Part shown: positions 1-9,132 of the stretch, one piece after another
How the letters are laid out: each line of letters begins with the position of its first letter
Position numbering within the stretch: position 1 is the stretch's first letter
Source of the DNA: JANYGA01 sp031420415
GTDB lineage: Bacteria; Vulcanimicrobiota; Vulcanimicrobiia; Vulcanimicrobiales; Vulcanimicrobiaceae
Direction of reading: 5' to 3'
Assembly: GCA_031420415.1 (NCBI GenBank)
Contig: JANOMT010000002.1
Location: 47,463 to 111,462, forward strand
DNA length: 64,000 nucleotides
Translations under genes and position numbers: made by a program
Notes under the pieces: model-generated
Database searches by the model: none
Told to the model about the DNA's origin: nothing
What the model saw: the letters and a program-made list of their open reading frames with translations, nothing else

Positions 1-98
1 TCCAAGCGCTGAAGCTGATGGCACCGAAGAACCTCATCGCGGATATGGTCGTGATGATCGGATCGCTCGACCCCGTCTTCGGCGAGGTCGACCGCTAA
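1..98 (+). CDS. nuoD: NADH-quinone oxidoreductase subunit D, C-terminal end (partial)
   Basis: Only the last ~31 codons are present, reading from base 3; the gene continues upstream of the window. The tail ends in GSLDPVFGEVDR, which matches the conserved C-terminus of the 49-kDa/NuoD subunit (usually ...FGEVDR). NuoD sits in the peripheral arm of complex I and helps form the quinone site. Its TAA stop (96-98) shares one base with the nuoE ATG (TAATG), so the two are translationally coupled. Confidence 0.85.
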   Translation, partial: QALKLMAPKNLIADMVVMIGSLDPVFGEVDR

Positions 99-868
99 TG
101 GCGATCGACGTTACCACGCGCGACTTCGCGGCGATCGTTGCAACGGTCGCGCCCGAAGCGAACCGCTTGATCGCGCTGTATCCGGCGGGGCAAGCCCGCA
201 GCGCGTTACTTCCAATTCTGCACGCATTCCAAGACGTCGAGGGCTGGGTCTCGCCCGAAGCGCTGGCGCAGTGTGCGGAGTGGATCGAGGTACCGCTTTC
301 GGTCGTGGAATCGACGGCATCGTTCTACACGCTCTTCCATCGTAAGCCTGTCGGGCGCTACATGCTTCAACCGTGTCGTAATCTCTCGTGTGCGATCAAC
401 GGAGCGGGCCCCGTGATGAAGCGCTTCCGCGAAAAACTCGGAATCGGTCACCTCCAGACGACCGACGACGGCATGTTTTCCTATGAAGAAGCCGAGTGTC
501 TCGCGGCCTGCGATCGGGCGCCGTGCATGCAGGTCAATCTCGAATTCGTTTACGACTTAACGGTCGAAAAAGTCGACGCGCTCGTCGATGCGATGCGCGC
601 GGGTACGTTCGATGTGGCGCCCCTGCCGCAATCGACCGCACCCGGCCGCGACTGGTACGTATCGCAAGAAGCGACCAAAAAATCTCCAGGCGCCCAAGGC
701 GTTTCCAATCCCAACAATACCGGCGGCTTCGGCGATGCGAGTGGCACGCGCATGATCGAACGCCTCACGCGCGACCCGTATCCCGTCGACGTCCGGCCCA
801 CGAGCGAACGGCTCGTCGGCGAAGGCAAGACGCGACTCTCCGCACCCCCTTCCACGAGCGAGCACTAA
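98..868 (+). CDS. nuoE: NADH-quinone oxidoreductase subunit E
   Basis: The 256-aa 24-kDa subunit of the NADH-input module. It carries the thioredoxin-like [2Fe-2S] (N1a) ligands C93 and C98 (C-x4-C) and C134 and C138 (C-x3-C), and the N-terminal helical part has the usual LHAFQDVEGWV-type segment. The protein is longer than most NuoE (about 160-180 aa): from about residue 175 it has a polar Pro/Ser/Gly-rich tail of about 80 residues with no recognisable domain. The start is fixed by the one-base overlap with nuoD. NuoE passes electrons alongside NuoF in complex I at the cytoplasmic face of the membrane. Confidence 0.95.
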   Translation: MAIDVTTRDFAAIVATVAPEANRLIALYPAGQARSALLPILHAFQDVEGWVSPEALAQCAEWIEVPLSVVESTASFYTLFHRKPVGRYMLQPCRNLSCAINGAGPVMKRFREKLGIGHLQTTDDGMFSYEEAECLAACDRAPCMQVNLEFVYDLTVEKVDALVDAMRAGTFDVAPLPQSTAPGRDWYVSQEATKKSPGAQGVSNPNNTGGFGDASGTRMIERLTRDPYPVDVRPTSERLVGEGKTRLSAPPSTSEH

Positions 869-875
869 AACGCAC

Positions 876-2162
876 ATGCCAGTTACCAAAGTACTTACTG
901 CCGGAATCGGCGAGGCGAACCTGCGCGACATCGCGGTCTACCGCGAACGTGGCGGCTACGAGCAGTTGCGGCGCGCCGTCGCGGAGATGACGCCCGCCGA
1001 AATCCAAGACATCACGACGAAAAGCGGCTTGCGTGGTCGTGGCGGCGCGGGATTTCCGACCGGCCGCAAGTGGTCGTTTCTGCCGAAGAATAATCGCCCG
1101 CGCTACATGGTCTGTAATTGCGATGAGGCCGAGCCCGGCACGTTCAAAGATCACATGCTGCTCGAAGAGACGCCGCATCAGGTGCTCGAGGGTATTTTAA
1201 TCGGAACGTATGCGATCGGATCGAATCACGCATTCGTTTACATCCGTGGCGAGTTCCGCAAGGGCTACGAAATTTTCATGCAGGCCGTCGCTGATGCGCG
1301 TGCGGCAGGTTTCGTCGGCGAGAATCTTTTTGGCACCGGCTACTCCGTTGAAGTGACCGTGCATCGCGGCGCGGGCGCGTATATTTGTGGCGAAGAGACG
1401 GCGCTCATCAATTCGATCGAAGGCCGTCGCGGCGAGCCGCGGCTCAAACCGCCGTTTCCGGCGATCAAAGGGCTTTACAACGAGCCGACCGTCGTGAACA
1501 ACGTCGAGACGCTCGCGACGTTGCCGCATATTCTCAAGAATGGCGCGGAATGGTTTACCGCGGTAGGAACCGAGAAATCGCCTGGATACAAGATCGTGTC
1601 CGTGAGCGGTCACGTGAAGAAGCCCGGGAATTACGAGGTGCCGCTCGGCACGCCAATTTCAGAATTGCTCGCTCTTGCGGGCGGACCGCGTGATGGCCGC
1701 AAGATCGTCGCCGTTCAGCCCGGTGGAGGCTCCTCGGCGTGTCTTTTTGAGGAGAATCTCGACCTCGCGTACGATTTCGACACGATGGCCGCACACGGCA
1801 CGATGCTCGGATCGGGTGCCGTCGTCTTTTTCGACGACACGACGAATTTCGTCGAAGCCGCACTCGCGCTCGTACAGTTCTACGCCCACGAATCATGCGG
1901 CCAGTGTACGCCGTGTCGTGAAGGCGGGCACTGGCTCGAAGTGACGCTGCAGCGGATCCTCGACGGCGGCGGCATGCACTCCGATATCGACATGCTCGTC
2001 TCGGTGTCGCATCAAATGACGGGCCTCAACCTGTGCCCGCTCGGCGATTCGATCGAGCCGTTTCTCGCAAGTGTCGTGAAACGATTCGAATCGCAGTTCC
2101 GCGCATATATCGCCGCGCCCAGCGTGGCGAACGGTCTCGAACGTATGGCGATATCGGTTTGA
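876..2162 (+). CDS. nuoF: NADH-quinone oxidoreductase subunit F
   Basis: The 428-aa 51-kDa subunit, which binds NADH and FMN and carries the N3 [4Fe-4S] cluster. Visible signatures are the glycine-rich FMN/NADH loop GRGGAGFPTGRKW (~54-66), the CNCDEAEPGTFKD segment (~80-92), GAGAYICGEETAL (~165-177) and the cluster ligands C341, C344 and C347 (ESCGQCTPCREG) with C387 (LCPLGDS). Length is normal for the family. It begins 7 bp after nuoE; its TGA (2160-2162) shares one base with the next small ORF. Confidence 0.97.
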   Translation: MPVTKVLTAGIGEANLRDIAVYRERGGYEQLRRAVAEMTPAEIQDITTKSGLRGRGGAGFPTGRKWSFLPKNNRPRYMVCNCDEAEPGTFKDHMLLEETPHQVLEGILIGTYAIGSNHAFVYIRGEFRKGYEIFMQAVADARAAGFVGENLFGTGYSVEVTVHRGAGAYICGEETALINSIEGRRGEPRLKPPFPAIKGLYNEPTVVNNVETLATLPHILKNGAEWFTAVGTEKSPGYKIVSVSGHVKKPGNYEVPLGTPISELLALAGGPRDGRKIVAVQPGGGSSACLFEENLDLAYDFDTMAAHGTMLGSGAVVFFDDTTNFVEAALALVQFYAHESCGQCTPCREGGHWLEVTLQRILDGGGMHSDIDMLVSVSHQMTGLNLCPLGDSIEPFLASVVKRFESQFRAYIAAPSVANGLERMAISV

Positions 2163-2341
2163 TGGCGATGGACGACATCGAGGATCCCGGTGGTGCGATC
2201 GATCTCGAACGCAAGCGCGGCATCAGCCCGTGGGTTATCTTCAGCATCGCGCTTTTTGTGATCGGCGTCGTTTTTGGCGTGCGTCGCGCGCGCGCGGCGA
2301 AAAAATCGATCGAGAGCACGGGCGAGGGCCAGCCTTCATGA
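2162..2341 (+). CDS. 59-aa single-pass membrane protein between nuoF and nuoG
   Basis: A short gene tightly embedded in the nuo operon: its ATG overlaps the nuoF stop by one base (TGATG) and its TGA overlaps the nuoG ATG by four bases (ATGA). Such two-sided overlap is strong evidence that it is translated. The 59-residue product starts with an acidic stretch (MAMDDIEDPGGAIDLE), then has one hydrophobic helix (~ISPWVIFSIALFVIGVVFGV, residues ~22-41) and a basic, polar tail. Basic residues on both sides make topology hard to call. It is not one of the 14 standard complex I subunits. An accessory or assembly role is inference from position only. Confidence 0.75.
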   Translation: MAMDDIEDPGGAIDLERKRGISPWVIFSIALFVIGVVFGVRRARAAKKSIESTGEGQPS

Positions 2342-4635
2342 GCGCACAGGTCGACGTCAAGCTCGTCCATCTCACGATCGACGGCAATGCAATCGCCGTT
2401 CCCGAAGGCACGCTTCTCGTCGAAGCGGCGAAGGCCGTCGCGACCGATATCCCGGTCTATTGCTATCATCCCAAGCTCGGGCCCGCGGGACTGTGCCGGA
2501 TCTGCCTGGTCGACGTCGAGAAGACGTCGAAATTGCAGATCGCATGCAACACGACTGCGACCGAGGGTATGGTCGTGCACACGTACGGCGAGAAAGTCGA
2601 TGCCGGTCGCAAGGCCGTCATGGAGTTCTTGCTGCTCAATCATCCGCTCGACTGTCCCATCTGCGACAAGGGCGGCGAGTGCGATCTTCAAGATTTTTCG
2701 ATGGCGTACGGCGCGAGCGCGTCGCGACTCGTCGATGCGAAATCGTCGAAACCCAAAGCGATCGATCTCGGACCCACAATCGTGCTCGACGACGAGCGGT
2801 GCATCGTCTGTCAGCGATGCTCGCGCTTCGATGAGATCATCACGAACGAACGGAGCCTCGTCGTCAAAGATCGCGGCCAACACGACGTGATCTCAACCGC
2901 GAGCGGCGAACCGTACCGTTCGAATTTTTCAGGCAACGTTACCGAACTCTGCCCGGTCGGTGCGTTGACGTCAAAAACGTATCGTTTCAAATCGCGGCCG
3001 TGGGATAACGTGCGGACGCACACGACGTGCACGCAATGCAGCGTCGGTTGCGCGCTCAACATCGACGAACGCTACGGTGCGATCACGCGCACGATGTCCG
3101 ATGAAAACGACACCGTCTCCGACGGCTGGCTCTGCGATCGCGGACGGTACAATATCGCATTCTATGGGGACGCGCGCCGGATCACGACGCCGATGCTGCG
3201 TATCGCATCGGGCGAATTCGTGCAGATCGGCTGGGACGACGCGATCGACCTGTGGGCGAAGCATCTGCGCGAGGCCGTGGCGAGCGACGGCGCGGATTCG
3301 ATCGCCGCGATCGGCGGCGGACGTCTCCTCAACGAAGAAATTCTCGTCCTCGCGCAGACGATGCGCGCGCTCGGTGTCAGGCATCTCGATTGGCGTGCGG
3401 GCCGTCAACGTCAAGCGTCACCCGGCGCTTTCGGCGGTACGTATGTCCAACTCGAGACAGCGGATCTCGTCGTCGCGATCGGCCGCCCGCCATCGCAGAC
3501 CGCCCCCGTGCTCGATCTGCGCATTCGCAAAGCCGTGCGCAACGGGGCGCGCTACGTCACCGTCGGTTCGCACGCGGCAGATTCGTTCGTCGAGTCGCGT
3601 CATCTCGCGCACCTCTCCGATCTCGCACCCCATCTCGAAGCTGCGACGCGCGTCGCATTCGTGTGGGATGGCATCGATGCGGCCATCGGCGCGCAAGCAG
3701 CCGATCTCGCCGAATCGCTCGCCGCGCGTGGCACGCACGTCACGACGTTCGTTGCGAGCGAGCAGAGCAACGCCCGCGGGGCTGAATCGCTCGGCATGTC
3801 GCCACAAGAAGGCGGCGCGGATAGCGACGGTATCTTCGCGGCCGCTCGCGCGGGGAAGTTGCGCGTGCTCTCACTGCTCGGCGTCAATCCGATGCTCCAT
3901 CATCCACTCGGTGCGAGCGCGGTACGCGATGCGATCGAGCGCACGGGCTTCGTCGTCTGCACCGAGCTCTTTTACACGGAGACCGCGAAGCTCGCGCATC
4001 TCGTGTTGCCCGCGCGCGCGGCGTTCGAAAAATCCGGCCATGTCTACGATCTGGCCGGCGACGTGCTCGCAGTTCATGCGGGGCATGTGGCGCCCGAGGG
4101 CACGCTTGCCGATGGTGACATGTTCGTCGCCCTCGCTGCCGAACTCGATCTCGCGGTAGCGGCACCGGGTGTGCTCCTAGCGCATGCGAGCGCTGCGATT
4201 TCAACGACGGCAACGGCATTCGGCGATCCGAAATTCGCACGAGCGCCAGGTGCGCATTCGACTGCGAACGGATCGGCAAACGGTGCGAAGAACGGGATGC
4301 GCATCGCGATTGCGACGAGCGTTTTTTCCGGCGGCGGGACCGTCTACTTCGACGACCGCCTCGGTGCACTTCGGCCGTCGCCGACCGCTGCATTCGCACG
4401 CGAGACGGCCGCGATGATCGGCGTCCACGCGGGTGATCTCGTCGATTGCGTCGCGGGCGATCGTACCCTTGCGGGGCTCGTCGCAACGATTGTCGAGGAT
4501 GCGCCGAGCGGTGTCGTCACCGTCATCGACGGCCTCCCCGATGCTCCGGCGAACGCGTTCGCCGACGGTGAGATGGTCGCGATCGCGAACGTGCGCAGCG
4601 CCGAGACCACCCAAACCGTAGGAGCCGCCCGATGA
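2338..4635 (+). CDS. nuoG: NADH-quinone oxidoreductase subunit G
   Basis: The 765-aa 75-kDa subunit, electron wire of the peripheral arm. I start it at ATG 2338, overlapping the small upstream gene, rather than at an upstream in-frame ATG lacking homology. The N-terminal ferredoxin domain has [2Fe-2S] ligands C42, C53, C56 and C70. N5 has H102, C106, C109 and C115; N4 has C155, C158, C161 and C205. C231, C234, C238 and C266 (C-x2-C-x3-C-x27-C) are the ligands of the extra N7 cluster, present in only some bacterial enzymes. A degenerate molybdopterin-oxidoreductase-like domain follows to about residue 620, then a short C-terminal beta domain. Confidence 0.95.
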   Translation: MSAQVDVKLVHLTIDGNAIAVPEGTLLVEAAKAVATDIPVYCYHPKLGPAGLCRICLVDVEKTSKLQIACNTTATEGMVVHTYGEKVDAGRKAVMEFLLLNHPLDCPICDKGGECDLQDFSMAYGASASRLVDAKSSKPKAIDLGPTIVLDDERCIVCQRCSRFDEIITNERSLVVKDRGQHDVISTASGEPYRSNFSGNVTELCPVGALTSKTYRFKSRPWDNVRTHTTCTQCSVGCALNIDERYGAITRTMSDENDTVSDGWLCDRGRYNIAFYGDARRITTPMLRIASGEFVQIGWDDAIDLWAKHLREAVASDGADSIAAIGGGRLLNEEILVLAQTMRALGVRHLDWRAGRQRQASPGAFGGTYVQLETADLVVAIGRPPSQTAPVLDLRIRKAVRNGARYVTVGSHAADSFVESRHLAHLSDLAPHLEAATRVAFVWDGIDAAIGAQAADLAESLAARGTHVTTFVASEQSNARGAESLGMSPQEGGADSDGIFAAARAGKLRVLSLLGVNPMLHHPLGASAVRDAIERTGFVVCTELFYTETAKLAHLVLPARAAFEKSGHVYDLAGDVLAVHAGHVAPEGTLADGDMFVALAAELDLAVAAPGVLLAHASAAISTTATAFGDPKFARAPGAHSTANGSANGAKNGMRIAIATSVFSGGGTVYFDDRLGALRPSPTAAFARETAAMIGVHAGDLVDCVAGDRTLAGLVATIVEDAPSGVVTVIDGLPDAPANAFADGEMVAIANVRSAETTQTVGAAR

Positions 4636-5645
4636 GCGTCGCTCACGTCCTCGATCTTCTCAATACGGTGCCGTGGTGGCTCGTCGTGACGATCAAGGCG
4701 ATCATCGTGCTCGTCGTCGTCCAGACGGTCTTCGCCTATTCGATGCTCTTCGAACGCAAGATTATGGCGTGGATGCAGTTGCGTCCGGGCCCGAATCGCG
4801 TGGGACCGTGGGGGCTCCTGCAACCCGCCGCCGACGCAGCGAAAATGCTGTTCAAAGAAGATCTCACGCCGAAGACAGCCGACCCGATCATCTACAAACT
4901 CGCGCCGTTCATCTCGCTCATTTGCGCGATGGGCGCTTTCGCCGTCATTCCGTTTTCGGAATCGAGTGCGGGCATCTGGGGCGTCGCAGACGTGAACGCG
5001 GGCATCCTCGTGATCTTCGCAATCACGTCGATCGGCGTATACGGCATCTCGCTTGCGGGCTGGTCTTCGGGCTCGAAGTTCCCGCTTTTAGGCGCGGTGC
5101 GGTCGACCGCGCAGATGATCAGCTACGAACTCGCGATGACGATGTCGGTCATCGGCGTCCTCATCCTTGCGGGCACGACGTCGCTTTCGGGCATCGTTCA
5201 CGCACAGGCAAAAGTCTGGTACATCATCCCGCAAATCTTCGGCTTCGCGATCTACATCATTACGGCCGTTGCCGAGACGAATCGCGCGCCCTTCGACTTG
5301 GTCGAAGCCGAGACGGAACTCGTCGGCGGATTTCACACCGAATATTCGGGACTCCGCTTCGGACTTTTCTTCATCGCCGAATACCTCAACATGATTACCG
5401 TTTCGTGTATCGCGACGTTGCTTTTCCTCGGTGGTTGGAATGCGCCGTTCGGGCTCACGATCGTACCCGGGCTCATATGGTTCGTGCTCAAGGCCGGGCT
5501 CTTCATCTTCATGTATATTTGGCTCCGAACAACGCTCCCGCGCTTGCGGTACGACCGGCTCATGAACTTCGGATGGAAGTTCTTGCTCCCGGCAGCGACG
5601 CTCAATCTGATGGTGACGGCCGCAATCGTCGCCGTACTGGGGTAG
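4632..5645 (+). CDS. nuoH: NADH-quinone oxidoreductase subunit H
   Basis: A 337-aa membrane subunit that links the peripheral arm to the proton-pumping arm and forms part of the quinone chamber. About eight hydrophobic helices are visible. Family signatures include ERKIMAWMQLRPGPNRVGP (~40-58) and the acidic loop NRAPFDLVEAETELVGGFHT (~217-236) facing the quinone cavity. The ATG overlaps the nuoG stop by four bases. Length is typical. Confidence 0.97.
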   Translation: MSVAHVLDLLNTVPWWLVVTIKAIIVLVVVQTVFAYSMLFERKIMAWMQLRPGPNRVGPWGLLQPAADAAKMLFKEDLTPKTADPIIYKLAPFISLICAMGAFAVIPFSESSAGIWGVADVNAGILVIFAITSIGVYGISLAGWSSGSKFPLLGAVRSTAQMISYELAMTMSVIGVLILAGTTSLSGIVHAQAKVWYIIPQIFGFAIYIITAVAETNRAPFDLVEAETELVGGFHTEYSGLRFGLFFIAEYLNMITVSCIATLLFLGGWNAPFGLTIVPGLIWFVLKAGLFIFMYIWLRTTLPRLRYDRLMNFGWKFLLPAATLNLMVTAAIVAVLG

Positions 5646-5648
5646 ATC

Positions 5649-6245
5649 TTGCAATCCGTTATCGGTGGCGTCGTAGCGCTCGCAAAAGGCTTCGCAACGA
5701 CGCTGCAATTCGCGTTTCAAAAGAAACCGACTATCGCGTATCCGAACATCAAGAAACAGCACGCGCCACGTTTCCACGGCCTGCATGAATTGCGCCGCTA
5801 CGACGATGGAAAAGAGCGCTGCATCGGGTGCGAACTCTGTTCGATCGCGTGCCCCGCGAACGCGATCACGGTCATCGGCGCCGAGAATACGCCCGAAGAT
5901 CGCCGGTCGCCGGGCGAACGATTCGCTTCGCGTTACGAAATCGACGAGTTGCGGTGCATCTTTTGCGGTCTTTGCGAAGAGGCATGTCCGACCGATGCGA
6001 TCGTGCTGACACCTCGCTTCGAGATGGCAGATTACCGTCGCAGCTCGTTCATCTACAGCAAGGATCGTCTCCTCGTGCCTCAAGACGCGGGCAAAGGGAC
6101 CTCACCCGACGAGCGGCCAAACGGCATTCCGAGCGACCTCGGGTCCGTCATCGAGCAGAAGAGCACGATCGATATCACAGCGGGCTACGGCGCGACGAAC
6201 CGCGGCGAAATCCTCAAGACCGAACGTAAGGGCCTCGCGGGGTAG
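5649..6245 (+). CDS. nuoI: NADH-quinone oxidoreductase subunit I
   Basis: A 198-aa two-[4Fe-4S] ferredoxin-type subunit that hands electrons to cluster N2. The ligand sets are C58-x2-C61-x2-C64-x3-C68 (CIGCELCSIACP) and C103-x2-C106-x2-C109-x3-C113 (CIFCGLCEEACP). An N-terminal amphipathic stretch precedes them, and a polar C-terminal tail of ~50 residues follows. The start is a TTG at 5649, three bases after the nuoH stop; no ATG gives a comparable N-terminus. Confidence 0.95.
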   Translation: MQSVIGGVVALAKGFATTLQFAFQKKPTIAYPNIKKQHAPRFHGLHELRRYDDGKERCIGCELCSIACPANAITVIGAENTPEDRRSPGERFASRYEIDELRCIFCGLCEEACPTDAIVLTPRFEMADYRRSSFIYSKDRLLVPQDAGKGTSPDERPNGIPSDLGSVIEQKSTIDITAGYGATNRGEILKTERKGLAG

Positions 6246-6252
6246 TCACGGC

Positions 6253-6855
6253 GTGATCCTATTTTTCGCACTCGCGATCGTGCTCGTCGCGAGTGCGATT
6301 GCCACGATCGTGCAAAAGAGCCCCGTCTACAGCGTGGTAACTTTGCTCGTCAATTTCATCGCGCTCGCCGCGATGTATTTTACGCTCAACGCCGAGTTTA
6401 TCGGCGTCATTCAGATCGTCGTCTATACGGGCGCGATTTTGGTGCTCTTCGTGTTCGTCATCGCGCTGCTCTCGAGCGGAATCGGTCCCTTCAGCGAAGG
6501 ACCGAATCGCCTTCCGAAAATTTTGATTCCAGCGCTTATAGCGACGCTTTCAGCGTACGGATTTCTTACGTATGGTTTGACGCGCGTTCCGGTTGGAACG
6601 TTACCGACGCACGTTACGACATCGATTGCGGGCGATGTGGGCAACGCGAACGTTTTCGGGAGCGTCAACGATTTCGGCGCCGCACTTTTCACGACGCATC
6701 TCTTGCCGTTTGAAGTTACCGCGTTCATCTTGATGGTTGCGGTTATCGGGGTCGTGGTGCTCGGAAACGAAGCGGCAATCGCGCCGACGCGCGGCACACA
6801 CGCACCGAAGAAGAAGTCGCGCGAACGCGAGTCGATCGTCAAGGTGCTTAAATAA
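6253..6855 (+). CDS. nuoJ: NADH-quinone oxidoreductase subunit J
   Basis: A 200-aa ND6-type membrane subunit with five predicted helices. The segment QIVVYTGAILVLFVFVI (~56-72) matches the conserved TM3 region of the family, where the pi-bulge helix lies. The start is a GTG at 6253, seven bases after nuoI. The C-terminus is basic (PKKKSRERE). It works with NuoK and NuoA between the quinone site and the antiporter-like pumps. Confidence 0.93.
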   Translation: MILFFALAIVLVASAIATIVQKSPVYSVVTLLVNFIALAAMYFTLNAEFIGVIQIVVYTGAILVLFVFVIALLSSGIGPFSEGPNRLPKILIPALIATLSAYGFLTYGLTRVPVGTLPTHVTTSIAGDVGNANVFGSVNDFGAALFTTHLLPFEVTAFILMVAVIGVVVLGNEAAIAPTRGTHAPKKKSRERESIVKVLK

Positions 6856-6856
6856 C

Positions 6857-7162
6857 ATGCCCGTCGATATCGCGAATTACATCAGCCTCTCCACCATCAT
6901 TTTTTTCATCGGTGTCATCGGCGTCGTCACGCGGCGTAATCCACTGATCGTCCTGATGTCGATCGAGTTGATGTTCAACGCGGCAAACCTTGCCCTCATC
7001 GCGTTTTCCAAACTCTGGGGCAATAACGCGGGCCACATCTTCGTCTTTCTCGTCGTCACGGTCGCCGCCGCAGAAGCGGCGATCGGCCTCGCAATCGTGG
7101 TGGCCGTCTTCCGTAAGGCCCAACACGTCGACCTCGATGAAGTCGCGGGTCTCCACGGATGA
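6857..7162 (+). CDS. nuoK: NADH-quinone oxidoreductase subunit K
   Basis: A 101-aa ND4L-type subunit with three helices, matching the usual family size. The segment IVLMSIELMFNAANLALIAF holds the conserved intramembrane glutamate (MSIELMFN), and a second acidic position lies in the AEAAIGLAIVV helix. The ATG at 6857 is one base after the nuoJ stop; an upstream in-frame ATG inside nuoJ would add an Arg/Ser-rich leader with no homology. Confidence 0.95.
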   Translation: MPVDIANYISLSTIIFFIGVIGVVTRRNPLIVLMSIELMFNAANLALIAFSKLWGNNAGHIFVFLVVTVAAAEAAIGLAIVVAVFRKAQHVDLDEVAGLHG

Positions 7163-9132
7163 GTGCGACGTTCGCTTTTGCGATGACGGCTGCGTCGCCG
7201 GCGTTGCTCTCGATCTGGTTGCTGCCGCTTCTTGGTGCCGTCGTCATCTGGGCCTTCGGCCCGCAACTTCGGCGTAACGCGGGCTACCTCGGGTCGGCCT
7301 TCGTCTTCGTGTCGTTCGCACTCGCGCTCGCAAACTTTGGCGCTGCGGGAAACCAAACCGGCTTGCGCGCGCCGCTCGTTTCCTGGGGACCGGGCTTCGC
7401 ATTCGGATTGCAACTCGACGCGCTCTCGTTGTTGTGGACGCTCGTGATTACCGGCGTCGGTGGACTCATCCACATCTACTCGATCGGGTACATGTGGACC
7501 GACCGCGCGATCGCGCGCTTCTTCGCATACCTCAACTTTTTCGTTTTTTCGATGCTCACGCTCGTGCTCGCCGACAACGTCGTCGGCCTACTCGTGGGCT
7601 GGGGTCTCGTTGGCCTCGCATCGTATTTTTTGATCGGCTTCTGGTTCTACAAACCGTCTGCCGTCGCTGCGGCGCGCAAAGCGTTCGTCATCAACGTCTT
7701 CGGCGATATCGGCATCATGTTCGCGATCTTCGCGTGCTATGCGGCGACGGGATCGATTGCGTTTGCCGATATCTTCGCAAAAGCCGGAACGTTTAGCGAA
7801 CCGCTCGTGCTCGCGATCTGTATCGGGCTCTTCATCGGTGCGATGGCGAAATCGGCGCAAGTCCCGTTGCATACGTGGCTCCCCGATGCGATGGAAGGTC
7901 CGACTCCGGTCTCCGCGCTCATCCATGCCGCAACGATGGTCACCGCGGGCGTGTATCTCATCGCGCGCTTCGCGCCGCTGTGGAATCTCTCGCCGACCGC
8001 GCAAGAAATGGTCGCCGTGATCGGCGCGATCACCATGGTGACGGGTGCGATTCTCGGCATGGCCCAGTGGGATATCAAACGCATCCTCGCCTATTCGACG
8101 ATGTCGCAGATCGGCTATATGATCATGGGCGTCGGCGTCGGAGCGTATCAGGCGGGCGTGCTGCATTTCTTCACGCACGCGTTCTTTAAAGCGCAGCTCT
8201 TTTTGGGCGCGGGCCTCATCATCCACGCGTTGCATGACGAGCAAGACGTGCGCAAGATGGGGGGCCTCTATCGGAAGATGCCCTTTACGTTTGCCGCGAT
8301 GCTCACGGGCACGCTTGCGATTATCGGCTTTCCGCTCTTCTCGGGATTTTATTCCAAAGACGCGATCATTTACGGCGCGCTCGAACACGGCCATCCGGTG
8401 TTGTTTTTCGCAGGCGCGTTGACCGCAGGCATCACCGCGTATTACATGTTCCGCATGCTTTTCGTAACGTTCTTCGGTGCGTATCGCGGCGATGTGCCCG
8501 ATGCCATGCTCGCGATCGCTCCGCCCGCACCGGGTGTGCACGCGGCGCACGACGATGGGCACGGCGAACACGCTCCCGCATGGTTGATGCAGGCGCCCGT
8601 GGCGGTACTCATGGTGCCGACCGTGATTGCGGGCTACCTCACGATCGGCGGCGAGAGCAGCCCGTGGTATCGCTATTTCGGCACGCTCTTCGGCCATGGC
8701 GGCAACGTCGCGGGCATTCCACTCCCGATCCCCGAGTGGGGCTCGACGCTTTTCACGCTCGCGCTCGTGACGCTCGGCATCGTCGTCGCCTATCTGCGCT
8801 ACGGCAATCCCGCGGCGCTCGCTAGTGCCATCGACCGCCTCCGCGGTGAAGCGCTCAAAATGCCGCCCGTGCTCACACACGCGTTCTATGTCGATGCGAT
8901 CATCGGCGTTGCGATCGTGCGGCCCGCAAATGCGATTGGCAGTGCGATCTCGCGCTACGTCGATCCACACGTGATCGATGCGGGCGTGCGCGACGTCGCA
9001 TGGGTCGCGGGCACGCTCGGCGCGCTCTTCCGCGCGCTGCAATCGGGGCTCGTGCGTGCCTACGCGCTCACGATCGTCGTCGGGGCGGCATGTTTCATCG
9101 CCTACTTCGCATTTTTGGGGACCGCACGATGA
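7159..9132 (+). CDS. nuoL: NADH-quinone oxidoreductase subunit L
   Basis: A 657-aa distal antiporter-like proton-pumping subunit (ND5). It has the long run of helices and the conserved core around MAKSAQVPLHTWLPDAMEGP (~229-248) with the functional Lys and Pro, followed by PVSALIHAATMVTAGVYL. The C-terminal part contains the lateral-helix region. A short His-rich cytoplasmic loop (VHAAHDDGHGEHAP, ~459-472) is an addition of unknown meaning. The ATG overlaps the nuoK stop by four bases. Confidence 0.96.
   Translation: MSATFAFAMTAASPALLSIWLLPLLGAVVIWAFGPQLRRNAGYLGSAFVFVSFALALANFGAAGNQTGLRAPLVSWGPGFAFGLQLDALSLLWTLVITGVGGLIHIYSIGYMWTDRAIARFFAYLNFFVFSMLTLVLADNVVGLLVGWGLVGLASYFLIGFWFYKPSAVAAARKAFVINVFGDIGIMFAIFACYAATGSIAFADIFAKAGTFSEPLVLAICIGLFIGAMAKSAQVPLHTWLPDAMEGPTPVSALIHAATMVTAGVYLIARFAPLWNLSPTAQEMVAVIGAITMVTGAILGMAQWDIKRILAYSTMSQIGYMIMGVGVGAYQAGVLHFFTHAFFKAQLFLGAGLIIHALHDEQDVRKMGGLYRKMPFTFAAMLTGTLAIIGFPLFSGFYSKDAIIYGALEHGHPVLFFAGALTAGITAYYMFRMLFVTFFGAYRGDVPDAMLAIAPPAPGVHAAHDDGHGEHAPAWLMQAPVAVLMVPTVIAGYLTIGGESSPWYRYFGTLFGHGGNVAGIPLPIPEWGSTLFTLALVTLGIVVAYLRYGNPAALASAIDRLRGEALKMPPVLTHAFYVDAIIGVAIVRPANAIGSAISRYVDPHVIDAGVRDVAWVAGTLGALFRALQSGLVRAYALTIVVGAACFIAYFAFLGTAR

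Noticed and set aside
7588..9042. 484-aa minus-strand ORF opposite nuoL
   Set aside because: Dominated by Arg, His, Asp and Glu, as expected from the antisense of a hydrophobic GC-rich gene; no domain recognised.
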